Source: Candidatus Thiodiazotropha sp. (ex Gloverina cf. vestifex)
GTDB lineage: Bacteria; Pseudomonadota; Gammaproteobacteria; Chromatiales; Chromatiaceae
Assembly: GCA_025656435.1 (NCBI GenBank)
Contig: JAHXHT010000025.1
Span: 1-16,894, forward strand
Direction of reading: 5' to 3'
Length of the DNA: 16,894 bases
Positions 14,833 through 16,894 of the stretch are shown one piece after another (positions within the stretch are counted from its first letter, which is position 1; the number at the start of each line of letters is the position of its first letter). Both the position numbers and the translations under genes were made by a program. A model generated the notes under the pieces. That model saw nothing but the letters and a program-made list of their open reading frames with translations, ran no database searches and was not told the origin of the DNA.

Positions 14833-15522
14833 ATGCAACGATTCACCGGCTTTCCCACACAGGCTCTCCCCTTTCTCACAGACCTCTCACGCAACAACGA
14901 ACGCGAATGGTTCAACAGCAACAAAGATCGCTATGAACAGTTTGTCAGGGAACCGGCACTGGCATTCATTGAAGAGATGTCACCCAAGTTAAACAAAGTA
15001 TCAGATCAATTCAGTGCTATTGCCAAAAAGACCGGCGGATCATTAATGCGGGTCTATCGCGATATCCGATACTCGAAGGATAAAACTCCCTACAAGACCA
15101 ACATCGGCATCCAGTTCCGTCACGTCCTGGGCAAGGATGTACATGCCCCTGGCTTCTATCTGCATATCGAACCCGGCGAGTGCTTCATCGGCGCCGGCAT
15201 CTGGCACCCTGAATCAAAAACACTTGCCAAGATCAGAGACTTCATTACCGACAATCCGGCTGCCTGGCAGGCAGCACTGGCCCATAAACCTTTTCACAGG
15301 AATTTTGAGTTAATGGGTGATTCTCTAAAGCGCCCACCCCGAGGCTATCCGGCAGACCACCCACTGATTGAAGATCTGAAACGCAAGGACTTCATCGCCC
15401 TGAAGTCTTTTGATTGCAGCAAAATTGAATCAGCGAAATTTCCTGACTTCGTGGTCAAAGGCTTCGCCGATGCAGCGCCCCTGATGCGGTATCTCTGCGC
15501 TGCCGTTGAGGTTAACTATTGA
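14833..15522 (+). CDS. DUF2461 (TIGR02453) family protein
   Basis: This 229-residue protein matches the DUF2461 family in length and motifs: FPTQALPFLTDLSRNNEREWFNSNKDRYE at the start, then RVYRDIRYSKDKTPYKTNIG (73-92), GFYLHIEPGE, GAGIWHP and the late RPPRGYPADHPLIEDLKRKDF. The family is widespread in bacteria and some fungi and has no established function. No signal peptide or membrane segment is present, so it is probably cytoplasmic. The ATG at 14833 lacks a visible Shine-Dalgarno site, but it fits the family N-terminus. It begins 51 bp after the cysteine-rich gene. No terminator is apparent between its end and the insertion sequence. Confidence 0.9.
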   Translation: MQRFTGFPTQALPFLTDLSRNNEREWFNSNKDRYEQFVREPALAFIEEMSPKLNKVSDQFSAIAKKTGGSLMRVYRDIRYSKDKTPYKTNIGIQFRHVLGKDVHAPGFYLHIEPGECFIGAGIWHPESKTLAKIRDFITDNPAAWQAALAHKPFHRNFELMGDSLKRPPRGYPADHPLIEDLKRKDFIALKSFDCSKIESAKFPDFVVKGFADAAPLMRYLCAAVEVNY

Positions 15523-15625
15523 AACGTCCTGCCACGTAACGAACATATCGGCTTCATTAGTCGCTACTGTCAACTATGAGAGCGTCCAAACAGGAAGTTG
15601 ACCCGTTTTTGCACACACCCCTTTG

Positions 15626-16432
15626 TTAATCGATACTACTCTCATACTCAGCTGGTGGTAAATAACCTATCGATGAATGTAAACGCCGGTTATTGTAAAA
15701 ACCAATGTATTCAGTGATGACACCGCGAAGCGTTTCATCACTCCTATATTCATTGCCGTGAATTCTTTCCGCTTTCAGGTTATGAAAGAATGGTTCCATA
15801 TGCGCATTATCATTCATTAATCTCGGCCTATTCATGCTTTGAATTATGCCCCTCTTGGCTAATCGATCTGAATATTTAAATGTTCTGTATTCAATGCCTC
15901 TATCAGAATGAAAGATTAGTCCAGCTTTCGGTTTTCGGTGTCTTAAGGCTTGCTTTAAAGCACCCAGTGTCAAACTTGAATCGCGGGTCGATTTTAATGA
16001 CCACCCAATAACCTTTCGACTACACTTGTCCATGATCACCGCCACCAGGTATCGCCATTCATTATTAACCTTTAAATAGGTGACATCTCCAACCCAGACC
16101 TTATCAGTTTTATCGGCGATCACCTTAAGCTGCCGATTCGGAATACGGGTGACAAACGCTTCCAGCCCTGGTGTTGCTTTATAGAGCGTGGCTACTCGGG
16201 CTTTAAGCCCATTTTCACGCATCAACCGAGCCACTCGCTTCTTGCCTATCCGGTAGCCCTGAGATCGCATCTCCTCGGTGATTTCCGGGCTGTCATAGAG
16301 TTCGCCGCTTCGCTTCCACAGTTTAAATATGATCTTATACAGCTCCTCATCTTCCGTGGCTCTCATGCTTTTACCTCGACGACGCCAGGAATGATAACCA
16401 TCCGGCGTGACACTATAGACACGACACATCAA
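15626..16432 (-). CDS. IS3-family transposase OrfB (DDE catalytic part)
   Basis: OrfB carries the catalytic core of the transposase, which cuts and joins DNA ends. A helix-turn-helix/HTH_21-like segment (about 27-80) is followed by the integrase core with Asp116 (VWVGDVTYL), Asp177 (FHSDRG) and Glu213 (NAHMEPFF). The 35 residues between the last two are the classic DD(35)E spacing. The frame opens at TTG 16432 or ATG 16429, but it stays open upstream to the slippery site. The true product is more likely a 388-residue OrfAB fusion: 104 residues of OrfA, then EIFEFIDTHRRQYTLA, then the rest. The fusion is read after a -1 shift. Confidence 0.93.
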   Translation of the reverse strand: MMCRVYSVTPDGYHSWRRRGKSMRATEDEELYKIIFKLWKRSGELYDSPEITEEMRSQGYRIGKKRVARLMRENGLKARVATLYKATPGLEAFVTRIPNRQLKVIADKTDKVWVGDVTYLKVNNEWRYLVAVIMDKCSRKVIGWSLKSTRDSSLTLGALKQALRHRKPKAGLIFHSDRGIEYRTFKYSDRLAKRGIIQSMNRPRLMNDNAHMEPFFHNLKAERIHGNEYRSDETLRGVITEYIGFYNNRRLHSSIGYLPPAEYESSID

Positions 16433-16434
16433 AG

Positions 16435-16791
16435 CTAAAGTGTATTGTCTTCGATGGGTGTCGATAAATTCGAAGATTTCTTTTTTCGTTCCAAAGAGAA
16501 CTGGATGGCTTTTTTTAAAAGGTCATGCTCCTGCTTAAGCAGATTATGCTCACGCTCTATTTTACATAGGCGTTTTAATTCAGCTCGCATTTTAGGGTCG
16601 ATATTAATGTCTTTTTTTGTAGCCATTAGCGTACCGTTTCGGGTTTCCAGGCGCCAACGATATAACATGACAGGATGAATAAAAAGAGCCTCAGCCACAT
16701 CAGTCGCTTTAACTCCCTGAATATTGGTCAACGCAACAGCCGTGGCTTTGAATTGATCATCGTAAATATTGTAGTGCTTTCTTCGTGCCAT
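16435..16791 (-). CDS. IS3-family OrfA (helix-turn-helix and leucine zipper)
   Basis: OrfA (118 residues) supplies DNA recognition for the terminal repeats. It has a helix-turn-helix (about 12-50, ending in HPVMLYRWRLE) and a coiled coil (about 68-100, LKRLCKIEREHNLLKQEHDLL pattern) that mediates multimerisation in this family. The start at 16791 has an excellent GGAGG ribosome-binding site 6 to 7 bases upstream. The C-terminus after residue 104 is used only when no frameshift occurs. Alone it normally acts as a repressor of transposition. Confidence 0.92.
   Translation of the reverse strand: MARRKHYNIYDDQFKATAVALTNIQGVKATDVAEALFIHPVMLYRWRLETRNGTLMATKKDINIDPKMRAELKRLCKIEREHNLLKQEHDLLKKAIQFSLERKKKSSNLSTPIEDNTL
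16480..16486 (-). promoter_or_regulatory. A6G slippery heptamer for -1 frameshifting
   Basis: AAAAAAG on the minus strand, in OrfA frame A-AAA-AAG at residues 103-104, is the classic IS3 slippery site. Shifting back one base joins OrfA to the OrfB frame without meeting a stop. No strong downstream stimulatory structure was found by eye. Confidence 0.8.
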
Positions 16792-16834
16792 TGGATACCT
16801 CCAGTAGTTACAAGCGTGTCGCTACCTCGTGAAA

Positions 16835-16863
16835 GATTTTGGGACATCCGAGTCCCCAAAATC
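16835..16863. repeat. Near-perfect hairpin upstream of orfA
   Basis: GATTTTGGGAC at 16835-16845 pairs with GTCCCCAAAATC at 16852-16863, with a 6-base loop and one bulged C. An outer pair TGTCGC (16817-16822) and GCGACA (16875-16880) encloses it. It lies 44 bases upstream of the orfA start and may be an IS leader structure or an unrelated target sequence. Confidence 0.55.
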
Positions 16864-16894
16864 GACTCGCCAACGCGACAGCCGTTATGCCCCG

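Larger units (their letters stand above)
15599..16894 (-). mobile_element. IS3-family insertion sequence, upstream end unresolved
   Basis: Two minus-strand frames, orfA and orfB, with a DDE transposase and an A6G slippery site define an IS3-family element. On the downstream side, TGACCCGTTTTTGCACAC starting at 15599 begins with the TG expected of an IS3 terminus, 26 bp outside the orfB stop. I find no inverted partner of it between the orfA start (16791) and the window end, so the other terminus is either beyond 16894 or my assignment of the first end is wrong. The reading frames are undamaged, so the element may still be active. Confidence 0.8.

Noticed and set aside
1..16894. CRISPR array, tRNA or rRNA
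   Set aside because: No regularly spaced direct repeats, no cloverleaf-like tract with tRNA motifs and no conserved rRNA segments were seen by eye.

Overview
The window (about 52% GC by eye) looks like a chromosomal segment of a gammaproteobacterium. The closest recognisable pattern is the gene order serC - gyrA - mtnA < > mtaD - ubiG - mupP - yciK, which I recall from Pseudomonas (PA3167-PA3173 region). The protein character (GyrA with Thr83, the short ACT-type SerA, the PA2778/PA2779 pair, DUF2461) would also fit a purple-sulfur or sulfur-oxidising relative (Chromatiales-like). The genus cannot be fixed from the sequence.

Layout. (1) 35-5049, minus strand: gyrA, serC and serA run in one direction. 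SerC and SerA are consecutive enzymes of serine synthesis. serA is broken by a one-base insertion, with a probable pair of compensating indels near its 3' end. (2) 5144-9186: mtnA (minus, with its own terminator) and mtaD (plus) diverge from a 200-bp region that carries a perfect 10-bp inverted repeat. MtaD deaminates methylthioadenosine and MtnA isomerises methylthioribose-1-phosphate, so both belong to methylthioadenosine salvage. ubiG (ubiquinone) and a HAD phosphatase resembling MupP (peptidoglycan sugar recycling) follow mtaD on the same strand. (3) 9187-10137: the short-chain dehydrogenase yciK has its own -10 box and is flanked by inverted copies of a 19-bp repeat. (4) 10075-10708: mostly non-coding, with a strong hairpin, a small unrecognised minus-strand gene, a PmrA/QseB-like box upstream of that gene, and a run of 13 G. 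(5) 10709-12051: a translationally coupled PA2779-family exported protein and PA2778-family lipoprotein (C39-like peptidase plus TPR), a possible substrate/protease pair. (6) 12111-13826, minus strand: a KefB/KefC-type cation:proton antiporter with an RCK domain. (7) 14197-15522: three small plus-strand genes, namely an HMA-fold protein without CxxC, a seven-cysteine protein, and a DUF2461 protein. (8) 15599-16894, minus strand: an IS3-family insertion sequence with orfA, orfB and an A6G slippery site. Its upstream end is not resolved before the window stops.

The left half is conserved housekeeping. The right half is accessory in character. The most promising unexplained items are the double-glycine motif in the PA2779 protein beside its C39-like neighbour, and the two-component-type box in front of an unrecognised 61-residue gene. 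I saw no CRISPR array, rRNA or tRNA.
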